DNA of 64,000 nt from contig NZ_AJYD02000038.1 of NCBI RefSeq assembly GCF_000286835.2, positions 379,916-443,915 on the forward strand, in the 5' to 3' direction. Source of the DNA: Enterovibrio norvegicus FF-33 (GTDB taxonomy: Bacteria; Pseudomonadota; Gammaproteobacteria; Enterobacterales; Vibrionaceae). Shown here in pieces: positions 9,002-20,200 of this stretch. A program made the position numbers and the translations under genes. How positions within the stretch are numbered: position 1 is the first letter of the stretch; each line of letters opens with the position of its first letter. The notes beneath the pieces were generated by a model. It saw nothing but the letters and a program-made list of their open reading frames with translations, was not told the origin of the DNA and ran no database searches.

Positions 9002-9493
9002 ATGGAGAAGCACGAAGAGGTACTGGTTGCGCTTAGGCAAATTATTCGAGCCATCGACCTGCATTCACGTAAGCTCAACAAAGTCGCTGGTCTCACCGGC
9101 CCTCAACTCGTGTTAATGCGAGCGATTCATGATTTGGATGAAGTGACTATTCGTCAATTGTCGAATCACACCAATATGAGCCAAGCCACTGCAACAACCA
9201 TTCTCGATCGCCTTGCTAGTCGTAACCTTATCGTGCGTGTAAGAAGTAATCTTGATAAGCGAAAAGTGCATGCGCACCTCACACCAGAAGGCGAAAAAGC
9301 GCTTGAGCAAGCGCCAAAGCCATTGCAGGAAAGTTTCATCTCTCGCTTTCAATCGTTGGAAGAGTGGGAACAATCTTTGCTGATTTCTTCGGTGCAGCGT
9401 ATTTCATCAATGATGAATGCGGAAAATATTGATGCTGCTCCTCTCTTAGAGGTTTCAGCACTGACCACCGCCGAGTCAGAGAAAGCCGAATAA
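9002..9493 (+). CDS. MarR-family regulator, CosR/EctR-like
   Basis: The 163-residue winged-helix protein begins MEKHEEVLVALRQIIRAID and ends with an INxxDAAP-type tail (NIDAAPLLEV), both features of the EctR/CosR subgroup that controls compatible-solute genes in halophilic proteobacteria and Vibrio. The recognition helix region NMSQATATTILDRL and wing KRKVHAHLT are clear. A strong AAGGAG ribosome-binding site sits 8 bases upstream. No ectoine or betaine genes are nearby, so targets must lie elsewhere if the assignment is right. Membership of MarR is certain, the subgroup is inferred. Confidence 0.85.
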   Translation: MEKHEEVLVALRQIIRAIDLHSRKLNKVAGLTGPQLVLMRAIHDLDEVTIRQLSNHTNMSQATATTILDRLASRNLIVRVRSNLDKRKVHAHLTPEGEKALEQAPKPLQESFISRFQSLEEWEQSLLISSVQRISSMMNAENIDAAPLLEVSALTTAESEKAE

Positions 9494-9547
9494 GTATTTT
9501 TCTTTAAGTCATGAAACCATGATTTTCTCAACATGCTTATCTAAAAC

Positions 9548-9578
9548 AAAGAGCCCTTTTAGGGCTCTTTGTTTTTTT
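9548..9578. terminator. Bidirectional terminator between marR and eamA genes
   Basis: A 10-bp perfect stem AAAGAGCCCT/AGGGCTCTTT is followed by GTTTTTTT on the plus strand and preceded by an A-run, so it can end both the MarR gene transcript and the convergent transporter transcript. Confidence 0.9.
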
Positions 9579-9636
9579 GAACTCTCTTACTTTTTCTTAT
9601 CAATCTAACTTAAACTCCGCATCGGCACTTCGTCGT

Positions 9637-10527
9637 CTAAATACTTTTGGCCGCTTTCCTGCCTTTTAACATCCCCGTAGCCAGTGCCGTACCTGAGAAG
9701 ATGGCTAACGCCCCGATCAGCATTCTTACCGTGATGGTTTCATCGAGGAACATTGCCCCCCAAACGGCCGCAAATAGCGGTATGAGAAAGGTCACCGTAA
9801 TGGTATTCGCGGGCCCAACACGGCTAATCAATCGGAAAAAGATCACATACGCAAAACCTGTCGACGCAAAACCAAGTACCATGGCAGACATCCAGCCAGC
9901 AGCACTTGGCATTGTCTCAGGCCAAAACAGAACACCGAATGGCAACAACACCAGTGTTGAACCCAACTGACTGCCCGTTGCGGTAACAAGTGGCGGAACA
10001 CCCGTCAAAAAGCGTTTCGTGTAGCTTGCCGAAATACCATACATTAGCGTTGCCCCTAATACTGCGAGAACCGGCCACCCTAGACCTTGGTCACCAAAAT
10101 CCAACTTACCCCACACCAAAATCACAACACCGACCACACCCATGAGAAGACCAAGTATCCGGTTTTTCGTCATGGATTCGCCAAGCCAAAAATAAGCAAT
10201 AATCGCCCCCCATATTGGGGTTCCCGCATTAACAATCGACGCAAAACTACCTGACACACTGATCATTGCATATGCGAATAGCAAGAAAGGAAAGGCCGAA
10301 CTGAACAATCCAACGACACAAGCATGAAACCAATGTGTTTTGAATTCACCTAATTGGCCTTTCACGATAAGAATGGGTAAAAGCAGCAACGTCGCTAAAC
10401 CAACGCGAACCAATATCAGTGCAAACGGGCCAAAGGATGGCACGGCATAACGAATCAGAATAAAAGCCCCCCCCCAAAGTGCGGCTAAAAGCACTAAGTC
10501 AAACACATCTTTCCGTTCCATTTCCAT
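9637..10527 (-). CDS. EamA/DMT-superfamily inner-membrane transporter
   Basis: The 296-residue protein contains about ten hydrophobic helices arranged as two repeated EamA units, with WGGAFILIRYAVPSF at the first helix and WGAMFLDE in the second repeat, as in RhaT/YdcZ-type drug/metabolite exporters. Substrate cannot be read from sequence; amino acids or metabolites are usual for the family. It stands alone, convergent with the MarR gene. Confidence 0.85.
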   Translation of the reverse strand: MEMERKDVFDLVLLAALWGGAFILIRYAVPSFGPFALILVRVGLATLLLLPILIVKGQLGEFKTHWFHACVVGLFSSAFPFLLFAYAMISVSGSFASIVNAGTPIWGAIIAYFWLGESMTKNRILGLLMGVVGVVILVWGKLDFGDQGLGWPVLAVLGATLMYGISASYTKRFLTGVPPLVTATGSQLGSTLVLLPFGVLFWPETMPSAAGWMSAMVLGFASTGFAYVIFFRLISRVGPANTITVTFLIPLFAAVWGAMFLDETITVRMLIGALAIFSGTALATGMLKGRKAAKSI

Positions 10528-10835
10528 TATGTATCCTGCATTTGTTTGTTACTTGTCTTGAAGTCACTCGGTGTAATTACCACTAATGTAATCGCTCAGA
10601 TGAATATCATTCGCCGAAATCGGCCATTGCAGCGAGATCAATGAGCTTAATGAGCTTAATGAGCTTAATGAAAATTTACACATTTTTTGGATGAGTGACT
10701 GAGCGCTAAGCGCATCAAAAAACTCAATAAATCACAATTTTTGCCACTATGTCGGTTTTTTAGGATGAGCGATAGATTGTAAATTGATGGGAAGCATCTA
10801 GTTTTAACATTGAGACATATTTTTAGGACAATGAG
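10528..10835. other. Intergenic region between eamA and REC-EAL genes
   Basis: A 308-bp gap holding the divergent promoters and a tandem TGAGCTTAA repeat at 10642-10668. The AT-rich stretch around 10700-10810 probably carries the REC-EAL promoter; AGGA precedes that gene by seven bases. No small gene was supported. Confidence 0.5.
10642..10668 (+). repeat. TGAGCTTAA tandem repeat, 3 copies
   Basis: Three perfect 9-bp units in direct tandem, followed by a partial TGA. The unit is non-coding and lies 168 bp upstream of the REC-EAL start, where copy-number change could alter promoter spacing. Confidence 0.9.
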
Positions 10836-12062
10836 ATGAGCAAAGATAGACGTATTTTGATCGTTGATGACTCGGCCGCCATTTTAGAGTTGATTGGTGG
10901 CATGCTTAATGATCTCGGATACAAGTATGTCACTCGCTTCTCATCATCAGTCGATGCAATAAATGAAGTGCGTCGGTTTCCTGCTAAATATGACATTGTA
11001 CTCACCGACCTAAACATGCCAGACATTGATGGAATGGGCGTGATCCGAGAGCTCGGCAATATGAGTTTCAAAGGTGGCGTTTGCATTATTTCTGATCTGG
11101 ATGTGCGGATTATTGAACTCGCGGCGGAAGTCGCTCGCCAACAGTTTATTTGCCTGCTTGGTAACGTTTCCAAGCCGCTAAAAGTAGAAGCTTTGCAGCT
11201 GATCATTGACAGAATGGACCAAATCGAAGAACGCCGATTTACCAACTTTAAAAAAATGCGCAAAGAAGAGTTGCTCAACTGTATCATGAGCCACCAAGTC
11301 ATACCCTACTATCAGCCTAAATTGAACCCTCAAAATAACCGCGTCGAAAGCCTCGAAGTCCTCGCACGCATTCGACTACCGGGCGAAGCAGATGCCGTGC
11401 TGCCTGGTCGCTTCATTCCCACCGCAATCAAACATGATTTGATGGATTTAATGACCATGCAATTGGCCGAAACGACCGCCAAAGATATGTCAAAGCTGTC
11501 AGAGATATTCGGTGACAAGGTCAAAATCAGTATTAATTTGTCTGCGCAGCAATTGGCCGACTTAGAGATCCCCAACCGCCTCGAAAGTCTCTTTGAAGCA
11601 AGGGGGATAGAGAAGACACGGGTGGTACTGGAAATTACAGAGGAATACGCTCTCAAAACGTGCGAACAGATGGAGTCACTCAATCGACTTCGCATCAAAG
11701 GCTATGGATTGTCGATGGATGATTTCGGCACGGGCTTCACCAATATTCAACAGTTACGGAGTTTGCCTTTTACGGAAGTCAAAATTGATAGAACACTGAT
11801 CAATCACATCCATCAAGATCTATTCAGTCAAGTGATCGTCCAATCACTGGCAGAAATCACTAATTCATTTGATGTGGATTTGGTCGCTGAAGGTATAGAA
11901 CATTTTGAAGATCTGGACTATCTCTATTCCAGATACCCCGGCATTTTACTGCAAGGCTTTTTGATTTGTCGGCCCAAGCCCATTGAAAGCTTGGGCAGCT
12001 GGTACAACAGCTGGTTAAAAGGTGTTGGTGCAACTCTTGCAACCAATGGAACAAGCAGCTAA
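10836..12062 (+). CDS. Response regulator with EAL cyclic-di-GMP phosphodiesterase output
   Basis: The 408-residue protein has an N-terminal receiver domain (residues 1-125) with the acidic pair IVDD and phosphoacceptor VLTDLNMPD (Asp near 53), then an EAL domain (about 155-395). The EAL signature reads EVL (SLEVLARIR), a common active variant keeping the Glu; DDFGTG, KIDRTL and LVAEGIE are present, so hydrolysis of c-di-GMP to pGpG is plausible. The layout resembles VieA without its C-terminal HTH. No sensor kinase is adjacent, so the cognate partner is unknown. Confidence 0.9.
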   Translation: MSKDRRILIVDDSAAILELIGGMLNDLGYKYVTRFSSSVDAINEVRRFPAKYDIVLTDLNMPDIDGMGVIRELGNMSFKGGVCIISDLDVRIIELAAEVARQQFICLLGNVSKPLKVEALQLIIDRMDQIEERRFTNFKKMRKEELLNCIMSHQVIPYYQPKLNPQNNRVESLEVLARIRLPGEADAVLPGRFIPTAIKHDLMDLMTMQLAETTAKDMSKLSEIFGDKVKISINLSAQQLADLEIPNRLESLFEARGIEKTRVVLEITEEYALKTCEQMESLNRLRIKGYGLSMDDFGTGFTNIQQLRSLPFTEVKIDRTLINHIHQDLFSQVIVQSLAEITNSFDVDLVAEGIEHFEDLDYLYSRYPGILLQGFLICRPKPIESLGSWYNSWLKGVGATLATNGTSS

Positions 12063-12156
12063 GCCCTTTAAGCTAAACACTGATTGTTCCGGATAATCAC
12101 GAATCAATCCATTGACGTCTATACATGCAATATGTCGGCGCAATCTCTTTCAGCGT

Positions 12157-13059
12157 TTATGGCACCCCAAACCCTTTGCTGGCGACCCAAATGCGATACC
12201 ACTGTTCGCGACTAAGCGCCAAAGACATCGCTTCCAGCGCCGATTTCACTCGCTCAATTTTACCAGACCCCACGATCGGCAAGGGTTTGCTAGGTAAGCG
12301 ATGTACAAATGCGTAGATCACCTGCTCTAGCGTGGCATCCAATTCTTGAGCAATCTCACTCAACGTCTCTCTCAAGCGAACGGCCTGCTCTGAATCAGAA
12401 TGGAAGATTTCTCCGCCTGCCAAACAAGACCATGCCATTGGTCTTACGCGTAACTGCTGCATCAAATCCAAGGTGCCATCGTGGGCGACATCAAAGTTGA
12501 TAGGGTTGATTTCCACTTGGTTGGTGACCAATGGCTTATCAAGTCGTGACTGAAGCAATGAAAATTGACTTGGCGTGAAATTAGACACACCAAAGTGTTT
12601 CACTTTGCCAGCAAGGTGCAGCTTTTCAAACGTTTCAGCCACTTCATCGGCATCCATCAAACAATCTGGGCGATGAATGAGCACTACATCGAGGCTTTCC
12701 ACGCCAAGGCGTGACAAGCTATTGTTCACCGACTGAGTGATATGAGACTCACTGGTGTCATAGTGATTAATCTTACGCTCGGGCGCCGTTTTACTCACTA
12801 AATGTATATCGCATTTAGAGACGATTTCCATTTTATCGCGTAGGCTTGGCTCCAGTTTTAACGCCTCGCCAAACAACGTTTCACAACGATAATCACCATA
12901 GATATCAGCATGATCGACAGTGGTAATACCCATGTCTAGGTGCTGCTTAATAAATGTGAGTCTTTCTTGAGCTGACATGTTCCATTCAGCCAAACGCCAA
13001 TAACCCTGAACCAACGCAGATAGCTCTGGTCCATTTGGTGCGATGACTACCCTTTCCAT
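12157..13059 (-). CDS. Aldo/keto reductase, YdhF family
   Basis: The approximately 300-residue TIM-barrel oxidoreductase is close to E. coli YdhF throughout: GYWRLAEWNMSA near the start, DHADIYG, EIVSKC, LIHRPD, HFGVSNFTPSQF, RPMAWSCLAGG and the NADP-binding PIVGSGKIERV near the end. The aldo/keto reductase tetrad Asp, Tyr, Lys and His can be placed in these motifs. Physiological substrate is unknown. An alternative GTG start lies three codons upstream at 13068. The gene overlaps no neighbour and is divergent from the racemase gene. Confidence 0.9.
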   Translation of the reverse strand: MERVVIAPNGPELSALVQGYWRLAEWNMSAQERLTFIKQHLDMGITTVDHADIYGDYRCETLFGEALKLEPSLRDKMEIVSKCDIHLVSKTAPERKINHYDTSESHITQSVNNSLSRLGVESLDVVLIHRPDCLMDADEVAETFEKLHLAGKVKHFGVSNFTPSQFSLLQSRLDKPLVTNQVEINPINFDVAHDGTLDLMQQLRVRPMAWSCLAGGEIFHSDSEQAVRLRETLSEIAQELDATLEQVIYAFVHRLPSKPLPIVGSGKIERVKSALEAMSLALSREQWYRIWVASKGFGVP

Positions 13060-13270
13060 TTTCGCCACACTGAATACTCCTACATTGACCTACAAACCTA
13101 GGTCCAAAAAACAACGCATTGTCGAGAAAAATGCAATCGGATACGTTTCGCAGACTATCAGTGTCTTTTCGGAAATTATATGGTATTTACTACGAAGTGT
13201 GAGCTTCATAATCACACTCGAGCAAGGAATCATCAAGGGTTCGCCTAAGCAGAACATAGGGACGCGCACA

Positions 13271-13966
13271 ATGAAAATAATTGGTTTGATAGGCGGCATG
13301 AGTTGGGAGTCGACCGCGACCTATTATCGACTCCTCAATCAGATGACCAAAGACACACTGGGCGGCCATCATTCGTCGAAAATAGTGCTCAGCAGTGTCG
13401 ATTTCGCAGAAATTGAAGCACTCCAGCGCGCAGGAGATTGGGATGCTTCCGCTCAGATTTTGGCGAAAGAAGCGCAAAAACTAGAAGCTGCTGGTGCTGA
13501 GTTTGTCATGATTGGCACCAACACCATGCACAAAGTTGCGCCTGCCGTGCAAGAAGCCATTACTGTTCCCTTACTGCACATCGCCGACGCAACCGCGGAC
13601 AGGCTAAAAATCGACGGCATTCAACATGTAGGATTGCTGGGCACACGATTTACGATGTCTCAGCCTTTTTATAAAGAACGGCTCATTGCGCAAGGGATTA
13701 AAGTCACGGTGCCACCGGAGTGGCATCAAGACATCGTTCACGAGATCATCTACCAAGAACTTTGCCAAGGTAAGGTATCAGCGCACTCGCGCAAGCAGTA
13801 CTTGTCTGTGATGGATGACCTCAAAGCGCAAGGGGTTGAAGCCGTCATTTTGGGTTGCACAGAAATTGGCTTGTTAGTACAACAAAAACACACCTCAATG
13901 CCGCTTTATGACACGACCGAATTACATGCAGCAGCGGCTGTAAAGCTTGCGCTAAAAGAACGCTAA
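13271..13966 (+). CDS. Aspartate/glutamate racemase family protein
   Basis: The 231-residue protein begins MKIIGLIGGMSWESTATYY and contains both catalytic cysteine/threonine regions of the family: MIGTNTMHK near residue 80 (the first Cys site is Thr here, as in many YgeA-type proteins) and LGCTEIGLL near 195. Members interconvert L- and D-aspartate or glutamate, or have broad racemase activity. An AGGGA ribosome-binding site precedes this ATG; a longer frame from 13043 lacks family similarity and was not used. A GNAT gene starts 12 bases after the stop, suggesting co-transcription. Confidence 0.88.
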   Translation: MKIIGLIGGMSWESTATYYRLLNQMTKDTLGGHHSSKIVLSSVDFAEIEALQRAGDWDASAQILAKEAQKLEAAGAEFVMIGTNTMHKVAPAVQEAITVPLLHIADATADRLKIDGIQHVGLLGTRFTMSQPFYKERLIAQGIKVTVPPEWHQDIVHEIIYQELCQGKVSAHSRKQYLSVMDDLKAQGVEAVILGCTEIGLLVQQKHTSMPLYDTTELHAAAAVKLALKER

Positions 13967-13978
13967 GGGAGTAAGAAC

Positions 13979-14485
13979 GTGACAATTAGAAATGCGACTA
14001 TTGCCGATCTCGACGCGATTAACGCGATTTACAACCACTATGTGTTAGAGACTGCCATTACGTTTGACTATGACACTTGGTCACCAGAGCGACGATTAGC
14101 GTGGTTTGAAAAGCTTACGCATAGCGATGGCTATTACCATGTATTAGTGAAGGAAGATCCTGAAGATGAGGTTATCGGGTTTGCATATAACGGCGAATTT
14201 CGTGAAAAACTGGCATACAAAATCAGCAGCGAAATGACTATTTACCTCCACCATGAATGTCGTGCGAAAGGGTCAGGTTCTGAGTTAATGACAGCATTGC
14301 TGGAAAAAATGGATGCCTCACCTATTCGCCGCGCCTATTCTGTGATTACCCTCCCCAACCCTGCCTCCCTGCGTTTGCATGAAAAGTTTGGCTTTAAACA
14401 AGTGGGATTATTAACCGACACTGGCTATAAATTTGAGCAATATTACTCTGTCGCAATATTAGAGAAATCAACACATCATCAGTAA
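13979..14485 (+). CDS. GNAT N-acetyltransferase, phosphinothricin acetyltransferase-like
   Basis: The 168-residue protein has the PAT-type N-terminus (IRNATIADLDAINAIYNHYV, ETAITFD) and the acetyl-CoA pocket in MTIYLHHECRAKGSGSELM, followed by LPNPASLRLHEKFGFKQVG. It starts with GTG behind an AAGGGAG ribosome-binding site and is probably in one operon with the racemase gene. Members acetylate small amines or amino-acid analogues such as methionine sulfoximine; the substrate here is unknown. Confidence 0.85.
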   Translation: MTIRNATIADLDAINAIYNHYVLETAITFDYDTWSPERRLAWFEKLTHSDGYYHVLVKEDPEDEVIGFAYNGEFREKLAYKISSEMTIYLHHECRAKGSGSELMTALLEKMDASPIRRAYSVITLPNPASLRLHEKFGFKQVGLLTDTGYKFEQYYSVAILEKSTHHQ

Positions 14486-14812
14486 GTTAATTCCTACTTG
14501 TTTTAATCTCTTTTATTTCATCAGGCACGTACACTGTAACGTGCCTATTTTAATTGACGACACCACCCAGATTTATCGACAAGCACACAAACAACCCGCC
14601 CTCAAAAAATGACAAACTCATATTATTTGTCATTTAAATTCTCATATTGCAATTTTAAAACTCTCACTCATAAAAATAAACACCATGTAATTCATGTTGT
14701 TAAATTTCTTCTGTAAGAAAAACCATTGAATCAACAATATTGGGGTAAAAGTTCCCTACAATTACAGAGTGTCACATCTGCAATTTTTGTTTAATTATTA
14801 GGGCATGGCAGC
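14486..14812. other. Intergenic region with terminator and chemoreceptor promoter
   Basis: A hairpin AGGCACGT/ACGTGCCT at 14524-14547 followed by ATTTTAATT likely ends the racemase-GNAT transcript. The remaining AT-rich 250 bp should carry the promoter of the downstream chemoreceptor. No gene was found. Confidence 0.55.
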
Positions 14813-17128
14813 ATGAACATATCCACAAAAATTAAAACCGCTTTTGTCGCCATGAGCGCTGCAGCCGTCATTGCAACGGCAGCATTACTAACAATTACGG
14901 CAAGCGAAACATCAAGCGCTGCGCTTGAACATCAAATCCAAAATCAATTGATGTCCGCTCGTGAAGTAAAAAAATCGGAAATAGAACGCTACTTCAACAC
15001 CATCTCTCAGCAGCTAACTAACCTCGCGAATTCCACCATGACAGAAGACGCGATGATTCAGTTTTCGACGAGTTTTCAAAGCGTCACGACCGAAGCCGAA
15101 TTAGTGCCAGATCAAGCCGATACACTTAAAAATTATTATGTGAATGACTTCGGTAGTACCTTCACAGAGACGAACGGTAAGCCATCTAATGCACTTGCAA
15201 ATCTAGGTGCTATTGGTCTCAATGGGAAGCTGCTTCAACAAGCTTATATCGGACTAAATTCGCACCCTCTAGGTAACAAGCATTTACTGGATAAAGCTGC
15301 TGACGGTACGACGTATAGTGAAGTTCATGATGTTTTCCACTCCAATTACCGCACCTTCCTTGAATCTTTCGGTTACTACGATATTTTCATGGTCGACAAT
15401 TCGGGCAATGTCGTTTATTCGGTGTTTAAAGAACTCGACTACGCCACCAATCTTATTGATGGCCCATACAAAACCAGTGGATTAGCAGAAGCCTTTGCAG
15501 GCGCAAGAAACCTTAATAAAGGTGCATTCAACTTTGTCGACTATGCACCTTACTACCCTTCATATGACAGCCCTGCTTCGTTCATCGCCACCCCAGTCGT
15601 TCGAAATGGCACCAACATTGGTGTGCTGATATTCCAAATGCCTATCGACAGCATTAACGCCATCATGACCTACGACGGTAATTGGGAGCTCGACGGTATG
15701 GGAACCACTGGCGAAAGCTTCATTGTTGGTCCAGATAATCTAATCCGCTCGCAAGCTCGAATGCTGGTAGAAAACAAAGAACGCTACCTCGACATGCTCC
15801 GTACTTCGGGTGTTCCCGCGGAGACTGTCAATCGCATCGGTTTAACTGAATCTTCTTCCGGGCAACAAAGTATCCGCTCAGTCCATACCAATGCTGCTTT
15901 ACAGGGCGAATCAGGCTTTATTTCAGGTCTGAATCACGCCGGGAAACATGTATTCGCTGCTTATCGTCCTATATCGATACTAGGAAAAAACTGGGCGCTA
16001 GTAGCTGAAATTGAAACGGCGGAAGCCCTGTCCAGAGTCAATGAGTTGCATACGTCATTGGAGAGAATCGCATTGATGGTTGGAACAGCATTGATACTGC
16101 TTTCTCTCATCATTGCCTGGATGATTTCAGGGAGTATTAGCAAACCTATTACTGAGTTGACCACGAGTATTTCACACATTGCCAAAACTCACGATTTGAC
16201 GATTCGGCTGAAGGAAACAGGAAAAGATGAAATTGCTGAGTTGTCGAAATCCATGAATATGATGTTGGAAGACTTTCTCGACGTCATTAAAGGCGCTGAT
16301 ACCGCAGTCAAAGCCCTAGGGATGGCTTCAGATAACATTCAGAATAACATCAATACCATGCGGAAAGAGGTCGACCTACAAGCCGCTAATTCAAATCAGG
16401 TCGCGACAGCCGCCACACAAATGAGCGCGTCGATTACCGAGGTGGCTAGTTTTGCCAATAACGCCTCTGAATCATCAGAAAACGTGGTTCAATCAGTTCG
16501 TCAAAGTGCTGATGTGGGGCAGCAATTAGTCAGTGAGATTTCGCAGCTATCTAATCGCATGGGTGATGCGACTGAGTCCATGGAGCAACTGTCGGCGGAA
16601 AGTAACTCTATCGGGTCTGTGCTCGATGTGATCCAGGGAATCGCAGAGCAGACAAATCTTCTTGCTTTGAATGCGGCAATCGAAGCCGCCCGCGCCGGCG
16701 AACAAGGCAGAGGGTTTGCTGTGGTGGCTGACGAAGTGCGCTCATTAGCTATTCGTACACAAACATCCACAGAAGAGATCCGCGCAAAGGTCGAATCGTT
16801 GCAGAAAGAAACCAACAAAGTGGTTACTGGCATTAGTGGCGCCAATCAGTTTGTCGCCAGCAGCGTGGATAATTGCAATAAAAACAATAAGATGCTTGAA
16901 GAGATTGCGAGTATGATGACGGGCATTAATGACATGAACACGCAAATTGCCACTGCCGCCAATGAGCAATCTACGGTCACGGAAGACATCACGATTAACG
17001 TGAATAATATTGCGCGTTCAGCGGAGTCCGTCTCTGACCGAACCCACGATACCGATAACACCGCTCAAAGCATTAACACGCAGGCGCACAAGTTAACTGA
17101 GCAGATTGGTATGTTTAAAATTGCTTAG
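14813..17128 (+). CDS. Methyl-accepting chemotaxis protein with large Cache-type sensor domain
   Basis: The 771-residue protein has a first membrane helix (about 8-30), a periplasmic sensor of roughly 390 residues with Cache-like features ([35 protein letters not shown]), a second helix ([14 protein letters not shown]), HAMP, and a cytoplasmic signalling domain with the hairpin [17 protein letters not shown] that contacts CheA and CheW. It should relay ligand binding to flagellar control. No CheR-binding pentapeptide ends the protein. Ligand is unknown. It stands alone, ended by a strong terminator. Confidence 0.93.
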   Translation: MNISTKIKTAFVAMSAAAVIATAALLTITASETSSAALEHQIQNQLMSAREVKKSEIERYFNTISQQLTNLANSTMTEDAMIQFSTSFQSVTTEAELVPDQADTLKNYYVNDFGSTFTETNGKPSNALANLGAIGLNGKLLQQAYIGLNSHPLGNKHLLDKAADGTTYSEVHDVFHSNYRTFLESFGYYDIFMVDNSGNVVYSVFKELDYATNLIDGPYKTSGLAEAFAGARNLNKGAFNFVDYAPYYPSYDSPASFIATPVVRNGTNIGVLIFQMPIDSINAIMTYDGNWELDGMGTTGESFIVGPDNLIRSQARMLVENKERYLDMLRTSGVPAETVNRIGLTESSSGQQSIRSVHTNAALQGESGFISGLNHAGKHVFAAYRPISILGKNWALVAEIETAEALSRVNELHTSLERIALMVGTALILLSLIIAWMISGSISKPITELTTSISHIAKTHDLTIRLKETGKDEIAELSKSMNMMLEDFLDVIKGADTAVKALGMASDNIQNNINTMRKEVDLQAANSNQVATAATQMSASITEVASFANNASESSENVVQSVRQSADVGQQLVSEISQLSNRMGDATESMEQLSAESNSIGSVLDVIQGIAEQTNLLALNAAIEAARAGEQGRGFAVVADEVRSLAIRTQTSTEEIRAKVESLQKETNKVVTGISGANQFVASSVDNCNKNNKMLEEIASMMTGINDMNTQIATAANEQSTVTEDITINVNNIARSAESVSDRTHDTDNTAQSINTQAHKLTEQIGMFKIA

Positions 17129-17180
17129 TCCTAACCAAGAAAATTTAGGACTACGCCAAAAAAAGATGAAAAATAGATAA

Positions 17181-17210
17181 AAAAAGGCCAGCATCGATGC
17201 TGGCCTTTTC
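17181..17210. terminator. Bidirectional terminator between chemoreceptor and mukB
   Basis: Perfect stem AAAAAGGCCAGC/GCTGGCCTTTT with a six-base loop. A-rich and T-rich flanks let it serve the convergent chemoreceptor and mukB operon transcripts. Confidence 0.93.
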
Positions 17211-17223
17211 GATTTCTAGTGGT

Positions 17224-20200
17224 CTAGTCAACCGCTTCTAAGGTTTCCTGTATTGGCGAGTTCAACTTAGAGACCTCACCAAAACCGCGCAGGCCCACCA
17301 CATGTACATGTTCTTTATCGTTAAAGATCTTACGCACCAATTTGTACGTTGTACCTTGCTCTGGGCTGATGTTTTCAGGTGCTGCGATAAGAAGCTGCAT
17401 GTCTAGACGATGGCATAGCTCGAACAGGGTCGAGATAGACTTCGCATCCAAACGGGCTGCTTCATCAAGGAATAGTAGACGACAAGGAATAACATCTTTA
17501 CCGCGTAGACGGCGAGATTCCTCTTCCCAACTCTGTACCACCATCAACAAGATGGCCTGACCCGTACCAATCGCTTCACCGGTCGACAACGCACCGGATT
17601 CAGCACGTAACCAACCGTCAGTGCCACGGTTAACTTCAATACCGAGCTCAAGATAGTTACGGTAATCCAGCAACTCTTCGCCTAGGATCTGCGGCGAACG
17701 CTGACCCATATCGATATGCGGATTCAAACGCTGGAACAACTTCGCCATCGCTTCCGAGAAAGTCAAACGGTTGTTGCCGAACAAATCTTGATGTTGTTCG
17801 GCATTTTCAGCCAATCCAGCAAGGAGTTGTGCGTGAGTATCACGAATGGATACGTTAAGACGTACGCCTTTGACCTGACCAAAACCTATGTTCGACAAAC
17901 CTTGGTTCAACAAACGAATGCGGTTCTGTTCACGCTGAATGGTTTTACGAATAATATTCGCCACCGATTCAGAGCTGATCGCCAAGCGCTTCTCGCGCTG
18001 GGTAAGCTCTTCAGTGAGGCGACCCAGTTCCACTTCCATTTCTTCGATCGCTTCGACAGGATCGTCTGTACGGATAATGTCGTGGCGAATGCGCTCACGA
18101 AGATGCTGATAAACCGCCACGTAGAACAACACTTTTCGCTCAGGACGTGCCATGTCTTCCGACGCGCGCAATGCATCACGCAATGTTTCATTGTCTGCAA
18201 CAGCGAGACGCAACGCACCGAGTGATTTATCTGACAATGAACGCAGTTCATCGGCTGACATGTAAGCCATTTCACGGCGGTTAAGTTGCTTTTCAACGCC
18301 GCTGCTACGCGCAATTTTAAGTACTTCCACCCAACCCGCTTTGGCGTTAACCACGAAAGTACGCAAGTCAGAATACTCTTTGCTCACTTTCTTCAGCGTT
18401 TTGAGCAGCGACTTCATTTCCAGTTCAATGGAAGTGAGGCCTTTTTCAAGTTCACTCTTACGTTGACGAGACTGAGACAGTTGCGCATTCAATTCATCAC
18501 GACGAATGCGGGCACGTTCTTCTGCTTCAACATCGGCGCGAACACCAAGTTCAACCAATTCACGCTTGAATTCTGCCACCGTTTCTTGCTTCGCTTGATG
18601 AGAGCTTTTCAGTGATGCTAGCAGTTGGTTGTATTGGTTAACTTGATCGCGAACCTGTTTAACGTGCTCACGTGAACGAGCACGCGCACGTTCAGCATCA
18701 ATCAATTTCGCTTTCAGCTGTTCATTCAGCTCACTGCTCTTATCAAGCAGTGCGACGGCATCTTGATAACCGAAGTGATGACGACGCTCGACCAAATCAG
18801 ACAGCGCAAACAGCTTCTTCTTGAGAAGTTGCAACGCCTGATCAGCCTGCAAATACGATTCATTCAGTGCATCAAATTGTTCTGGGTCAGCGTCCAGAGC
18901 CGACACTAGCGGCTCTAGCTCAGCCAGCGCTTTACCGTGTTCACGGGTAAAGTGACGCGCTTCGTCCGCTTGCGACAAACGCAGTACCAACTCTTGAAGG
19001 CGCGCTTCAATCGTTTCGTCTTCCAGTGCATTCACCACATGCTGAAGCTTGTTCAGCAGCGCGATGGCTTCTTTTGCACCAGTTAGCTGACTACGAACCT
19101 GTTGTTCGTTATCACGCAGTTGACCTAATTGACGCTGAACGCTGTTGCGTTGTTCGCGCAATGCTTTCAATGCGGCTTCTGGATCTTCGTTAAACGCCAC
19201 GTTCATGTGGTGAGAAACGAACTGGTTAAAACTTTGGCTCAAACGCTGTAGCTTCTGCGCATCAAAAGAGGCTTTTGCGTAGTCTTCTACCAACTCTTCA
19301 CGCTTCTCACGCAGATTCTCTAGGCGATGTTCACGCGCAGCGCGACCAAACAACGGCACTTTCGGGAAACGAGAATAGCGAAGCTGGCGGTCATTAAGGT
19401 GAACGCAAACCGCCCCATCCATTTCGTCTGCATCAAAAACGTTATCGTCAAAACCGTCAGTCTCACCTTCAATCACATAAAGATCATCTGGGCAATCATC
19501 GATATCAACCAGTTTCTCTTTAATGCCTTTCAGATCAGGAACCACAATGGCATGACGCGCCGGGCCGTACAACGCAGAAAAGTACGGCGCATCTTCCATC
19601 GTGATGTCATCGTAAATCTCAGAAAGCAGCGTACCACCCAGGGTGTCGGCCAGTGATTGCAAACGCGCATCGCCGCTGCCACCCGGTTGTGCCAAACGTT
19701 CAATTTCCGCTTCTAGTGCTTGTTTCTCAGCAGCCAGCTTGTCGCGGGTATCCAATGTTTGACGCTCTTTCACCATCACTTTTTGCATTGTGTCGAGAAC
19801 GGCTTGGTTGTCGTACAAGGTTTCGCCAGACTGATCCGCTAGCTTTTCTAATGCTTCTTGCGCTGCGATCCATGCAGGCGCGACTTTTTCGAAATCAGCG
19901 ACTTTGACGTTAATTTCGTTCTCGTTTCGTTGCAATTCGCGTACTTTTTCAGCTTGCTCGCCAACCGCTTCTTCAGCTGTCTCTAGACGTGCTTGCTGAC
20001 GCGCCATTTCCAACTCGGCCAACTCTTCTGACTCAACCGCCGTATTAAACTGACGCTGATATTGCTCAGACAGTGTTTTTGCCTGCTGGAAGCTACGCAT
20101 TTGACGCTCAAGGTCGCGATGCTGTGCACTCAACTGATCGGTATTGTTAGCAAGGTTTGCAAACTCACGGCCTTTGGTCATCACTTCACGCGCTTTAACA

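Noticed and set aside
10642..10668. Tandem TGAGCTTAA repeat as a CRISPR array
   Set aside because: Units are contiguous with no spacers and are only nine bases long.
13043..13270. 76-codon extension of the racemase gene
   Set aside because: No similarity, and the ATG at 13271 has an AGGGA site and the expected MKIIGLIGG start.
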